From: Gelatoporia subvermispora B
Taxonomy: Eukaryota > Basidiomycota > Agaricomycetes > Polyporales > Gelatoporiaceae
NCBI GenBank assembly: GCA_000320605.2
Contig: KB445791.1
Location: 3,522,576-3,586,575 of the forward strand
Length of the DNA: 64,000 nucleotides
Direction: 5' to 3'
Part shown: in pieces, positions 22,676-35,096 of the stretch
How the letters are laid out: each line of letters opens with the position of its first letter
How positions within the stretch are numbered: the stretch's first letter is position 1
Translations under genes and position numbers: made by a program
Notes under the pieces: generated by a model
What the model was told of the DNA's origin: nothing
Seen by the model: only the letters and a program-made list of their open reading frames with translations
The model's database searches: none

Positions 22676-23042
22676 TCACTGACTGCTGTCAGCCCCTCTA
22701 GTTCGCTGGAACACGTATAGATTACTCACGCAGTGACCGCTAAGTGCGACACGTTCGGCAGCAGCTTCCATAGCCGCTTTCTTACTAGGTCCGAAGGATG
22801 TGAATCGCTCTAGACGTTCGCCATTCCCTGAGGAACACCAAGTTACATCAAATCCACAAACACCATGCCCTGTACCCACAAATAGGCACACACCGGAAGA
22901 CAGGGACATGGTCCTGCCCTCCAATGCGCGCTACCTGCCAATACATCGTACCGCGGGCCCACTCATTGACTTGTGGGAGATATCCCCAAACAGAAGACGG
23001 TGCGCGGAACTGGTGTTGGCCCGCTCTCTCGAAAAACGACAT
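22676..23042 (-). CDS. Small double-stranded RNA-binding-domain protein, copy 2
   Basis: Paralogue of the gene at 18780-19181. Two exons (23042-22880 and 22827-22676, intron 52 nt) give 315 coding nt and 104 aa. It starts MSFFERAGQHQFRAPSSVWG, then YLPQVNEWARGTMYWQVARI and GGQDHVPVFRCVPI. After the intron it reads NGERLERFTSFGPSKKAAME and AAAERVALSGHCV. The first exon is 163 nt in both copies and the intron is in the same phase at the same residue (after PI). The RNA-contacting helix (GPSKKAAMEAAAERV) is kept, with Lys-to-Met at one position. An upstream in-frame extension exists, but the conserved MSFF start argues against it. The C-terminus after HCV could instead be an intron, because GTGAGT follows directly. 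Confidence 0.7.
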
Positions 23043-23558
23043 ATAGGACAGTAGTGAGTATGGACAGTAGTTGGTTGAAGTCAGTGGTTGTCTGGACCCC
23101 CTACCATGTGACTTCTTCTGGTTATATGTGTCTGTGCAAGGACGAGAGTTATCGGTACTAGCACAGGTACTTATACCCGCAGTAGAGGGTATATGCTGAG
23201 AATGGTACAGGCTTATCATCGGAATCCTCGTGGAACAAATTCTGCTTTGGTTCTCGGGTACCGCGGACGTTCGAAGCCAGAACTGCAGCTCTCCTGCGAT
23301 ACAGAGTGCGAAGGTACACATTTTCGAAAAGTTCTACAACCTTCTTAGCTTCGAAGCCACTATGACGGGGTGTGCATGGTTTATATCATACTGTGGCACG
23401 ATTACTGACATGCGAATCTACCGTGGAGGGGATATCGGAAAATTCTGAAGTCAGTATCTCCAATGTCTCCCACCTAGCCCACGCAGGGGGATGATCAAAT
23501 TGTTCGCATTCGTGTGTTATCATGGCTATAAGATTCTAACCTACAGTGTCGTAGTGTC
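23043..23558. other. Intergenic, no gene seen
   Basis: Between the promoter of dsRBD copy 2 and the NTE1 stop codon. No supported feature. Confidence 0.4.
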
Positions 23559-26500
23559 CTAGATCGAATTGCGCCTCGCGCTGCGGCCTCGTGTCCTTCC
23601 TGTCGTAGAGGCAGTATTGGCCTCGATGAACAGTGACGATAAACGGCCTTCGTCATTCCACTTGTCCAGAAATTCCATGGCTGCTTTGTAGCCCCTATCT
23701 TGAATGTCCTCAAACTTCCCAAATTGTAGGGTACCATACTGGAAACAAGCATCAGTGTAAAACGTTCGATCAATGAAAGGTAGGTAGCGGTACCTCCTGA
23801 ACGGGCATTTGCATGTACAAACAACCAGGGGCGATCTTTGCTTCCTCTAGTGTCTTGACGCTAGATACACTATACATAGAATTATCTTAAAATGTGCATG
23901 TAGCAGTTGGTCCGTACTTACTAAGCGAGGCGACTTTGTATTTCGGTGATGGCAGGTATATGCCTCGCGTTTGAGAATGGGTTCCATCGATTAATCAACA
24001 GCCACCAGCCAGAAACCGAATCACCGAAATTTCGCGGGGAGTTGTCATCGATCTATCCGAAGTTGGCATCTATCCAGAGGAGAAATATTTGTGCGCCTTA
24101 CGGATCCAACGTCGGAAGCTATTACTGCGCTTGCACCCATTGCCATCATGGTGGAAACCTGACCATAATTAGCAAAAATCCGTCAATCATGTCGTTCAAG
24201 ACATACCGGTAGATTATCGACTAGATGGGGTTCATCAGTGATACTACAAGCGTTTCACAGATATCTCGATAATGCTTACTGTATCCTCCATCAACCAGCA
24301 TGTTTCCGTTATCGCACAACGGTGGAAGTAATCCGACCAATGTCATAGAGGCACCTACGGATTCATTAGTCGTGTTCACATCACCACAATAGGACCCTTA
24401 CGGATAAAACGCCAAGCATATCCAGTCTCATGAATTTCCATCTGGGACGTGTTGATGTTCGTTGAATTACAGAAATAGGGTAACCACATATCTTCGATAT
24501 GAAGGTCGTAGAATGCCTAGGGTATTGGTGAGTTTGGCAGTGTCGTGGGATGGAAATCATATGAAACCTTGTATATGGAACGATTAAACTCATGACCCTG
24601 CGCATGTTCGTGAGACTTTCATGAGGAATGCGTCTCGACGATCAACTGACCGTCGTGTAGGCAACGATGGGGTATGTGACGTCGGATAGCATTCTCCAGA
24701 TGTTGCCCATACGACCGCTGAATTTCTTTGTGCGGCCAGCGCTAGAAATAACATCACCTTCTCGCGCGTACAAGCCACCGACGAAGGCGCCGATACTGGT
24801 ACCTGCAAAATCAGCAGTGAGGGCAGCTCCTGTAAAAGAGAAGGAGCGGAGATACTAACCGCCGATATGATCTATCGGGATACCAAACTCTTCTAGCGCA
24901 CGAAGGACACCCTGCATTCGATTCCCTAAGATCAAGGGCCACGACCGCAATAAGGACTCCACAAACCAGATGCGAGATTCCACGGGCGCCGCCACCACCA
25001 AGGACGACCCCTATGGACCGGCCACATATCCTGCGTGCGAGTCGAGCGAAGTCGCTGGAATGTGGGGGACGCTGCGGCCGAGGGCTATTGTTGGCTCCAC
25101 GGTATTTCTGAATCTCACTTTGAACACGATACTTCAAGTTCTTGAGTGCAGCCACGGCCGCCGGGTCTTGGACAGTTGGTGTAGGGCGAGGTATAGGTGC
25201 GATCACACCCTAGGCTTGAGATCGGTCTACGGTCCTGTGGGACGAAGGAGCTACGTACCGGTAATTCGACGTGGATGTGCTGATGAATCCAAGGCCGATT
25301 CTAACAGTAGGACACGGTCAGATGTTGCTCGTTTAGCCACTAGTATACTCGCACCTTGAGCCATTGGCGAGTCGACCCAGGGACAACAGAACGTTCTGGA
25401 TGCAACAGCACCAGCTCCTTCCGAGCAGTTGTTTTCATCGACAACAACAGTCTCTCATACTCTCCGATGCTTGGGTCATCACCCACGCCAAGAACCATCA
25501 CGCAGTCCGCCTTGATTGAGGTGAGATACCATCGCTCTGCCAAGCGAGACGGCTTACCTGGCGTATACATGTCTGCGTCCAAGAGCTACTGACCGCGGAA
25601 TCAGCAACGTACAACACAATGCGGTACTTCTGTTCCTGCTCTGCCAGCCATCCTGCAGCCTTCAACTTGCCCATCCTGGTGAATGCGTGCCTGCCGAGAT
25701 GATCTGACACGGACGCCTGGTTGAGGTAGTATGTCGGTGCACCGATGCCTTCCAGAGCCGTATGTAGCTTCCGAGCAAATGCATCTACCGGGACATTCCG
25801 ATGTGAGGGTAGGATGGCGACGGTCTTGAGGTTCATATTGCTGCGCGAGTTATCTGATGGCATTGTCCTCGATGAGGCATCCACTTCAGATCGGACTCGC
25901 GATGCGATCATGTTTAACAATCTGGGGGGAGTTGAAAATGGAGTGTGTGATTTGAAGAAGCTGAAGCTCACTGAGCAGTTGTGCGTGGGTTCCTACACAA
26001 CACCAGTCAGTCGGCTCGCCTCGCAGCGTACGTCGTGAAAACGAACCGAGAGGAAATGGCATTGAACAACGTTTGCGGCATTCGAATAAGTTCAGTGTCA
26101 CGAATCGCATGTACAGTATTTCTGCGAGGAGAGCTGGTGATAACATCGAGCTCGCCAACTGTGTCGCCTTGACCATATTCTGCCACAATATTGATACCAC
26201 CACCGTCTTTCTCAGTTATTGCGCGAAGTCGGCCATTGATCACGATGTAGAAGCTATCACTAATATCTCCTGGACGCCAAAGCACTTGCCCTGCATCCGC
26301 CTGGACCCAGTCCAGCGAACCATCTATCTGGAGCACTGGAGCATTGGTCAGTGACGTTGACAGCGATACTATGCTCTACATACCTAGAGGGGAAAGAAGG
26401 GAGATCAAGCGTTTCGCCAATGTAAGCAGAACGATTGGGCGTTTCTCGAGTAGACGTTCCAGAGCCGGAGATGGCAGGAAACCGACATAGGTGTCGGTCT

Positions 26501-29074
26501 TTGCTACGATATCTACGTATGATGCAGTTTGACAGAGCGAAGCTGGACGAATTTTTCAATCTCTGACATCTTGTGCAAAAAGTGGAAGTATTTACACAGG
26601 TAACCAGCGATACCCCCAGGCTTCACGCTGAAGAGCGGTTTCTGTGTTCGATCGCTCTTCGAGCGGTGTGAGGGTTGCTTCATCGTGTTAATTCCGATCC
26701 CATGACTTGAAGATTGGCTCTGTTTGTCTAGCGGTTGGGGCGGAGGCCGTGGTGGGGGTACGTCGATATCAATCCTACTCTTCCCTTCATCACCTCTCCC
26801 TTTCTCCGAAGGTAACAGGATATCCAGAAACCCATCTATGACGTAGAACAGGCCTAATCATCGAGTCAGTAAATCAGAAGCACAGCAGACGAGATGTGGG
26901 CACCTGTATCCCTCTCCCCAGCCTTTGCCAAAATGGAGCCAGCAGGGAAGAACAAAATCTCTACTTCATTATCGAGTCCACTTAGGTAGTCATCCGTCAT
27001 GAAAGACGAGCTCCCTGTCATGCTCGACGAAGCATCGTCGCCCATGTCAAGCAGTGTGAGAGAACCAAAAGAAGATTGGAAGGGACTATTCCTCGACTGA
27101 GCATCACTTGCAGTAAACGCAGGAGACGCTTCTACAGACTCTTCGCCGCTGATCGGTGGTTGCAACAGGCCAATTGACTTTGCAATGCACGACATGACTT
27201 CCTCCCGAAGGTCAAAATCGTCAGTAGTCAACCGACGAGCAGGAGCACGGCTGTTGTTCGGACGGACGACGGGCGTTTCTTGCCGAAAACTCGACGATGC
27301 ATAAGCATTGCCTCCAGAGTGTGAGCTTGGAGCAAACATATCACCGGTGGTCGTCAGGAGATCTCCGGCTTGTACATTCTGGCGAGAAGTATGGCCTCTG
27401 AGTGGAGTCGGTGGAGTGCGATAGGTCTTTGCAGGGCTCTCTGAAACCTTTTCTTTCCGTTTATCTGCGAAGAGGGGCGTCCTAGACGAGTTGCGAGACT
27501 CAGCAGTGTATGTAGATGATGCATAACTGAAGTAATTGCTTTCGGTATCAGAGTTGCTAGAAAGGGAGACGCCATCGAATCGCTGTCGGAGCTTCCTCAG
27601 GCCGTCAGCGTAGAACGATTGGGGAAGAGGATGACAGGCAATATCGTTTATGGCCTTTTCGGTGCGAAGAACCTCTGCAGTCAAGCCAAGATAATTATGA
27701 GCAGCATTGAATGTCACTCGCGTAAAACGAGTCAAGATCACTGAGATCGTAGTCATGTCAGCTGACAATCCGTCGCATATCGAGAATGCTGGCCCACCTT
27801 GAACGATATGCGCTGTAGCCTTGGGGAATCTCTTCGTCAATCTACGGAATGCTTCGGCAGGAATGACAGCAAGGGTGCTATCTTCCGTTGCTCTAGCGAC
27901 AACACCATAGTGACTCTGTGACTCCGCCGACGTGCTCGGTGGAATACGTGATACCGAAGGAAGGCTGGGCGTGTGTCCTCGTATCTGACTCTGTGCGCGA
28001 GGAACAGACGACGAACTCCTCGGGGAGGTAACGTCTGCTGCATGAACAGTAGAGCCAGAGGAGGATACAGATGCGGTACGCCCCCGAGCACGTGACGTAG
28101 GAAGGTCAATTGGCGTCGTCAGATCGAGTTCAGATATCTCAGAGTTCGAACGCCGGAGCCGGGTGCGTGCAGACGACGCAGAGCTAGGACTTGTGATGTC
28201 AAAGTCCTCGCTAGCCCGATCGGCGTCTTGCCAGCTGATTTGGATGTTCTCGGTAAATAGACTGAGGATTGTGAAGAGACTCGAGAGAGTTCCACCATTG
28301 CCGACCTGGTTCAGCAGCTGATAGCCATTCATATCTTCATCCTCCCAAGAACCTTGTTTCTCCAACTTTTGTTGCCCGGTCTGCGCGAAGACCTGGACTG
28401 TGCCATCAATGACGCAATAGAAGCTCTTGTCTTGGTCCAGAGACAGGGTATCGCCTGCAATCAACCTCCTTGTCTGCAAGTGCCTTGCAAGCTCGTGGAA
28501 GACCTTGAGCATATGTCAGCGGTTATAGCCACATGCAACCGAACATGCGGCGTACCGGTTTCTCTAAGAACCCGAACACTCGCACGGCCTGCAGGAACTC
28601 GTCCAGATAGTTGTGGAAAGTGGGAAGTTGCTCCGGAGTGTTGACGTCGGGATGTAATTCTTGTGCATCCGCTTTGAGGAGTGGTGGTTCTTTGAGTTTG
28701 GTATATGTATTGAGATATCGGAAGCGAATCCAGTAGTTGAGAGCGACGCATGACAGAGCGAATATGACGGCAAACGACCAGAAGTTGAGCTATATGTAAC
28801 GACTTAGTACGGATTTGGGTCCTGGCAATATGTCTCGTACCGTGAGGGTCATAGAATATGAGAGGATTGCATAGATGTATTTCGGGATGGTGATCGTAGC
28901 GAAGGCTATCAACGCCTTCGCACAGGACAGGACCCATACTGCAGATAAAGTGAGTAACCGCATATGTTCACTCTTCGAGAACGCACATATGACCCAGAAG
29001 AACGCGGAAAGAAAGAGTATGAGCGGGTGACCGTCATTGCTCGCTGCAGCGGGGGTGACATGCGGGGGATCCAT
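23559..29074 (-). CDS. NTE1: Lysophospholipase NTE1 (patatin-like, neuropathy target esterase family)
   Basis: ER-membrane serine esterase that deacylates phosphatidylcholine to glycerophosphocholine. The N-terminus from [15 protein letters not shown] has several hydrophobic spans ([35 protein letters not shown]). Cyclic-nucleotide-binding-like regulatory domains follow: [20 protein letters not shown] (about 28400), [20 protein letters not shown] (about 26920) and [20 protein letters not shown] (about 26250). A long Ser-rich region lies between the first two. The patatin catalytic core has the oxyanion loop [20 protein letters not shown] (about 24950), the nucleophile [15 protein letters not shown] (about 24870) and the catalytic DGGYTDNLPV (about 24280). 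The protein ends [13 protein letters not shown] with TAG at 23559; many fungal NTE1 proteins end in RRNSI. It has many small introns and about 1450-1500 residues, normal for the family. It appears intact. Confidence 0.94.
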
Positions 29075-29602
29075 TGTGATGTCTGGAGAGAGTGCTGGGC
29101 TAAAGCATCGACAGGCACTTCATGAGGCAAATTCAGGTCGTTATCTTGGGAATCGGTGGCGCCGTGGGCGGACACAGCAACGAGTGTGAACGTGCGTCGT
29201 GAGCAGACTCAGACTGCCCGCATCCGGCGCGTCCTGCCTCGAGGCAGCTCGAGGCGCTCGACGACGCGTCGCACCACGTGAAATGCACCCGTCGACTTGC
29301 GATATTTCGTCGGTTCCGTCGGTTCTTCCTTTTGTCGGCGACTCAAGCACTCAGTTACAGCTCACAAAACCTGCCTCAATTATATTCGTCAACGAAACGT
29401 ACATCCCGTCCATCTTTCAGCCTCTAAAGACATATTTGAATACTCCTTGAACACGCGAACGCACCGGGTATAGGCTCTCGATCATACAAAGTGTACATCG
29501 GCAAAAGATCCGCTCAGGCCAAGAAGTCATGTCCTTCGTACCAGCGAGAAGGAACAGGCCAATTATATAACTACAAATCAAATGGTATCCAAATTGGCAC
29601 GA
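29075..29602. other. Intergenic between chitin synthase and NTE1
   Basis: Holds the 3' end of the chitin synthase transcript and the NTE1 promoter; both genes run leftward. No other feature seen. Confidence 0.4.
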
Positions 29603-32600
29603 CTAGAATCCGAAGAGTCGGAACAGTAAGTAGAGTGTCGAACCGAGGAAACGAATTGCGGAGAGACCCGCACTGTTAACAGTCTGATTAGCACTATATC
29701 AAACCAAGATATCGGAAAGGGTATACGCACAGGCAAATGAAGAGGAAAGTCAGGTACGGATTGAAGGTCGAATCATCACTGTTTTCCACGTGCTTGTTGA
29801 CCCAGTTGACGAAGAAATTCGAAGTGAAGACCACGATCATCAGCCTGACAACATTTATTAATACCACGACGCGGATGATCAGGCTGGAGACATACATGTT
29901 GGTCCCAACCCATGCGAGGACAACATTCGTACGGCTGTTGCGATCATTGTCAGCTTGTTTGGTGGCAGCATCACGGTGCTCCTTCTCCTCCGGAGGCTTG
30001 TACGACAAGGATGTGCGGCACGCCGCCCAGACTTGGTCCACATCTTCGCGGGCTGTCGGAACCTCGACTTCAAGGACTTCCTTGCCGTTTGAGTCCTTGA
30101 CTTTCTTAGCGCCGCCGAGATCCTTCGCCGAACCGTTGTCTCCTTTGGTACCCCAGGTGACATCGTGCAAGTTGCACATCGCATACATCACTACAAGATA
30201 ATCAGATGCTATCTCCAGGCATCATAAAGGCAATACTCACTGAGAATGTTGACATCTACGTCACGGATCAGTTATCAGACAGCGGCGATATTAATATATG
30301 CTACTCACAACTTGGCAACAGGAACAAGTACTGGAGGAATGATGTGAACATGTGCCATGGCTCGAGATGGATGAATGATCCAAAGAAGTAGAGGCCGTAT
30401 GTGGCAGCGAGAGATATCACGATGTCGCGGAACGCAGCACTGGTCTTGATCAGACTGTATAACAATCGTGAGCACGAACTCCACCATCATAATAGTTTAA
30501 CTTACTTGGGGAAATCTTTCCAGCCGGCTAGGGTATGTGGTACTGCCATATAGACTGTGTACCCCGCACACCACAATGTGATCACGTTACAGAATCCGAA
30601 CAATACCATACAGAGGGCATACGTCCATTTGGATCCCTACATACGGGTAAGTACAAGCGGTGATAGACGCAGAGGTGCTGCCTTACCTGAGGCCGATTGC
30701 CGAGAGAACATACAGTGACCACGAACAAGAGTGCAATGTACAACTACATTTCGGGACTGAGCCTATGTGGCACATGAGTCTAGACGATGACTCACCTTGA
30801 GGAACACCTCGAAGATGTCCGGGCCAGCACCGGCATGTAAGAAATTGAATGCATCCGTCGACGGCGTCGACGTTGCTGAAGACACCAACTATGGCAATAT
30901 TAGCTGAATGAAGGCTACTTTGTGTGAATACCACTCACGAAGAAGAATGCAAGGTAGAAGTTCGCGAGCGAAGTCCAGGTAAACAGCAATTGAATGGCGT
31001 TGTATATGAATTCGATCTATGTGCATTTAGTCATTTCTTAATCAGGTTGCATTGTGGCGAGTTCTTGATTCCTCACCTGCAGGATGATCTTCCTGAAGAA
31101 GTTCTGGCCAGAAGTCCAGATCCGGAACCAGAAGACCGTGGCATGCACGGAGGCGAACAGTGAGCCATTTAACCACCGTCTACGCTGAGAAATGAACTCT
31201 GGAACCTATGAAACAGACATTTATCGACGATGTTTGAGCGACGTGTAGAGAAATACTCACTGTAGTGGGGACATCGGTCGATGCCTTGGCACTCTTGACA
31301 TAGCGCAACCTAGCACGGCATTCAAAAGATTGCAACGGGTTGTCATCAGGAGAGACTTACACCCAAGCCTCGCGCTTCTTAGTGACTATCTCGAAACACA
31401 AAATTCGATCTTCTGCAAGGTACATGTTACGTTCTGCACAGAGCCGAACAAGTTAGTGTTTTCGCTGTCTGGCACACCTCAATCCTGCTAAGTGACGTAC
31501 CGAACAACCCAGCTTCACTGTGACCACCATGCATCTCCTCTCCTTTGAAGTAAGAGGCAAGCGGACCCTTCCCGTCCGGTCCGTTCTGGAGAGCTCGATA
31601 TCTGTAGGCGCTGAACGCGCCTGGCAAGACGCTAATGTATCCGAAGACGCTCTATAATTCACGGGTGAGTGCAACGTAGTTCGACATTTGCTTTTCACGG
31701 ACCTCCAGTGGTTTATCCAAGATGTTGGACATCTTGTACTGTGGAATCGTGAGACGCTTATCAGGTCTCACGACGAAACTGCACTTACCTCGAAGTTCTG
31801 CGATGCCGCAAGAGGGCTCGTCAGGAGCAAAGAGCAGCCCCTTCCAGTATCAACACAGATTCTAAAACAGGTGTCAGCCCTTGCCGCACCACACCGCCGA
31901 AGCGTCGAACTTACTCGCCACATGCGCCTCCGACATTTTTGTGACGGTCAAAGCCTACGGGAACAGTCAGTTCATCAAACAACACGGAAGTAGACATATT
32001 CGCTCTAACATTTCCATAGCTCGTAGATCGAAGTTCCAGTCGGTTTTGTACCGACATCAAGAAGTACGCAAACTGAAAATAATTCAGCATATATAATATG
32101 CCGATTTTGAGAATTGGGCATACCGTTCGGTTGAATGAGTGGTCCAAAAGCATTGAAGAACCAGCGGTGACTGTGATAATCAGTGAGTTGACGCTTTCCA
32201 TTCCTTCGAGCGAATATTCATGCTACCTGTTCAATTTCTTCTTGTTCTGCTCCTTGAGGCAGAAAATAATTTGCACAGGGCATGCACCGTGCGAAACTTC
32301 GCCTTTCTCCGTGACGACAACATTTGATGTGTACCTGCGGAGGGTCAATCAATGCGGCGATGATATGCCGACACACGAACTGACTCAAAGATATGTGCGG
32401 TCACATCCTTGCCGCCAATCGAGTCCTTGGCTACACCCTCTTGGTAGCAACCCATCTGTTCGGGATGTTATCAGACGCACGTCGTCAGAGCTGTCAGATG
32501 TACGCGAACTGACCAGTGTGAGGACTTGGAGAGTACGCTTGTTGATCTTGTTTCGTCCATCGGAGACGACGCATACGACCACCTTCTGCCAGCCGTTCGC

Positions 32601-33388
32601 GCCCCAGGTCTTCGATTTCGACCGGCTACAGAGATGTGTAATATTCTTGATGACGCTGGAGATCGGGAAAAGTCAGGACTCAGTGAATTTGAGTATATGA
32701 GCAGTACACACGCGTTCATCGTCTTCACAAACAAGACCTCGTCCTCATTGTACATCGTCATTACAATGAATAGTTCCGTCTTTCGACCGTACAAATATGG
32801 CCGGAGCGAATATTTCTTTCGCATGAACTCGTCCGGGTCGCAAGTCGCGGCCGTGTAGCGCAGTTTGGTCATCTCCTCCGTGTTCTCCATGCCTTTGGGC
32901 ACGATATGCGACGGCACCTGCATATCGAGCACGAGATTGCCCTCCTGCAGCTCGACTTGGCGCACCGACCGCCGCTTCATGAGCTTCTCGCGGGCGACAG
33001 ACCAACCTGTGCTCTGTTCGTGCATTATCGGCCTTTGCTGGGCAGGAGGATAGTTCTGGTAGGGCATAGACGGAACAGGAGGAGCACCGTGGAGAGAGAC
33101 CTGGCTCATCTCAAACTGAGGGTTGAGGTGCGCCTGAGAGCCAGCATAGCTACTCTGGAAGGATTTTGCGGATTTGGTCTCCCAGTTAGACTGAGACTCA
33201 TACTCGTTGTAGCCCTGGTGCTGGTTCTGGTGCTGATAGACCTGGCCCGGAGGGGCAGCAGCATAACCGTGGTGCTGAGGAGAAGGTGGGTAGTCCGGAG
33301 CAGCGTTAGGTACAGAGGGGGGATAGTCCGGGTACAAAGCATTGTTGTTAGTTCCGTAGGGGTTGTGTTGTGGTTGGCGATACGCCAT
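29603..33388 (-). CDS. Chitin synthase (GT2 family, CHS1-type with disordered N-terminus)
   Basis: Plasma-membrane enzyme polymerising UDP-GlcNAc into chitin for the cell wall. The N-terminal 130 residues are Pro/Gln/Tyr-rich ([20 protein letters not shown] onward). The chitin-synthase N domain follows ([50 protein letters not shown]). Catalytic blocks include [43 protein letters not shown], the EDR of [12 protein letters not shown] and the chitin-synthase signature [18 protein letters not shown]. The C-terminal half is multi-spanning ([48 protein letters not shown]). The last exon, after an intron at about 29670-29715, reads [20 protein letters not shown] plus GF and TAG at 29603. About 14 introns. 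Motif order fits a division-1 (class I-III) enzyme; the class cannot be fixed by eye. Confidence 0.93.
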
Positions 33389-35096
33389 GTTGGATTGGGA
33401 TATCCTGGTTCAAATAAAGGATCGGACGGATGCCGGCAAAGAGTGTCAGGAATAATGAACGGAATGCTCTCGAATGTCAAATACGAGGGCGGAGAAGGAG
33501 GGGCGCACAAGGCGCGAGGCGGGATCGTCGGGTGGGAGGGGGAACAAGATGAAAGTTGTTGTCTCGCGTGCCCACCTCATACCAAGTGCTTCACCATAGC
33601 TACCATATCCAGTAGGTGTTCCTCAGCATCAAAAGATCCCGTCGGCACGGACGCGGCATTCCTGCGGCACTATCGCCTGCTTTAGCCTGTCGACTTCCAA
33701 GCCCAAGGCACACACACGCGCACGCGCACGCATGTGCACGCTTCGCCATGGAAATGCATCGTGTCCGCTTTCTGTCCTTCACCCTGCAGCTACATTGTAC
33801 CTAGCAGTGGTTGTCCTCATTCAAGACGCGTCCACTCGCGGGAATCTTCTCATATGATAAAGATAAATGTTAGTAGCACCCGACGCGGACCGAACGGTGT
33901 GGGGAAAGAAGTGTGCGGAGCAAGACCGGGACGAGTGCGGTGCGGTCAAACGCCGAGGACGTGACGGATGGAGATGGTTGGTTTCGCCACCGGAAAACGA
34001 TCTGACTGGAAGTATGGACTTCGCGGCTCAGAAGATGCCATCGAACGGGTCCGTGATCTCCTGGAGATGTCCAATGATCGCTCAAAGCGCAGGAGTGCTA
34101 CATCGAATTGCTCGATATACTCGTTGCATTGCTCGATATACTTTCGGGGGATACTCGGCTCATGATGTGGCCGAGAAATTCATGAGCCACTCGTCCCGCG
34201 TCTCCAGACGCCAGGGGGACAAATAGGACAGATGCACGCAGAGATGGCGAAGCGACGAGCTGGAAGAAGCTCGATGGTCGGAGCGGGCTGATGAGAACAG
34301 TCACAGCAGACGCTGACGACGCGAATGCTGCTGAGGCCCTGGATGGGGTGAGCATGCGTATGTACACATTAGTGAATGATAGTCAACGGGAACGGGAGTG
34401 TGTAAGCAACCGGGAAACGACGGGACACGGTCTGTCTCCAGGAAGTGCTACATTGCTGGCGAGAGACAACGAGAGCGCGAGAGACTGGGCAGCGGGCGCT
34501 CTGGCCATCGATAGCAGGTGGCGTGACGACCACCGCACGCCGTCCAATTTGGCTGCTCTTCCCACGCTCCCCAGTCCGCCACATTGCCTCCGTCCAGCTC
34601 TCCTCTGTTCTTTCTCCTGCCCTTGTTCTCAGCCCCCTCATCCTTCATATACTCTCTCCTCTCATCCCCTTCTACTCGCATTTCCGTCTTTTTTTCACCC
34701 TTTTTACTCTCGGTGAGTCTCTATCTCCCGTTTCCTCTCCTGAAGTTGCCACCAGTCGGATCTTGTCGCAGCCTCGAGGACTGCGCCCCGTAAGCTGTGG
34801 CGATGGCACCCTTCCGACCCACGTAACAAGCCTGCAAGCTCTCTGTGTCCGTCTCTATTACTGAGTCGTGCAGCGTGCCGTTTGCTGTTCCGAGGCCACG
34901 CAACAGACGTGCCTTCCCAGGCTTCTTGACAGCTCGGCCTGTTCTTTGAACGACCATTCGGACGCCCTCTTGCTCCCCTTCTCCCATCATCTGTCTCCCC
35001 CCTTGTGGCCCTTCTGCCCATTGTCTGCGCCTCAATTTGAGACTGACCTAGCCCCTTGCCCAACAGCACCTCGTTTGTTACGATTTGTAATCTGCA
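33389..35096. promoter_or_regulatory. 1.7-kb divergent promoter region between chitin synthase and casein kinase
   Basis: No gene is supported. Three structures are visible. An alternating purine-pyrimidine CA/CG tract at about 33709-33741 could adopt Z-DNA. A short direct repeat, TTGCTCGATATACT, occurs twice at about 34115-34142. A long pyrimidine-rich stretch (about 34555-34745) upstream of the kinase start resembles CT-rich core promoters of strongly expressed fungal genes. The kinase mRNA may have a long leader or a 5' intron. Confidence 0.45.
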
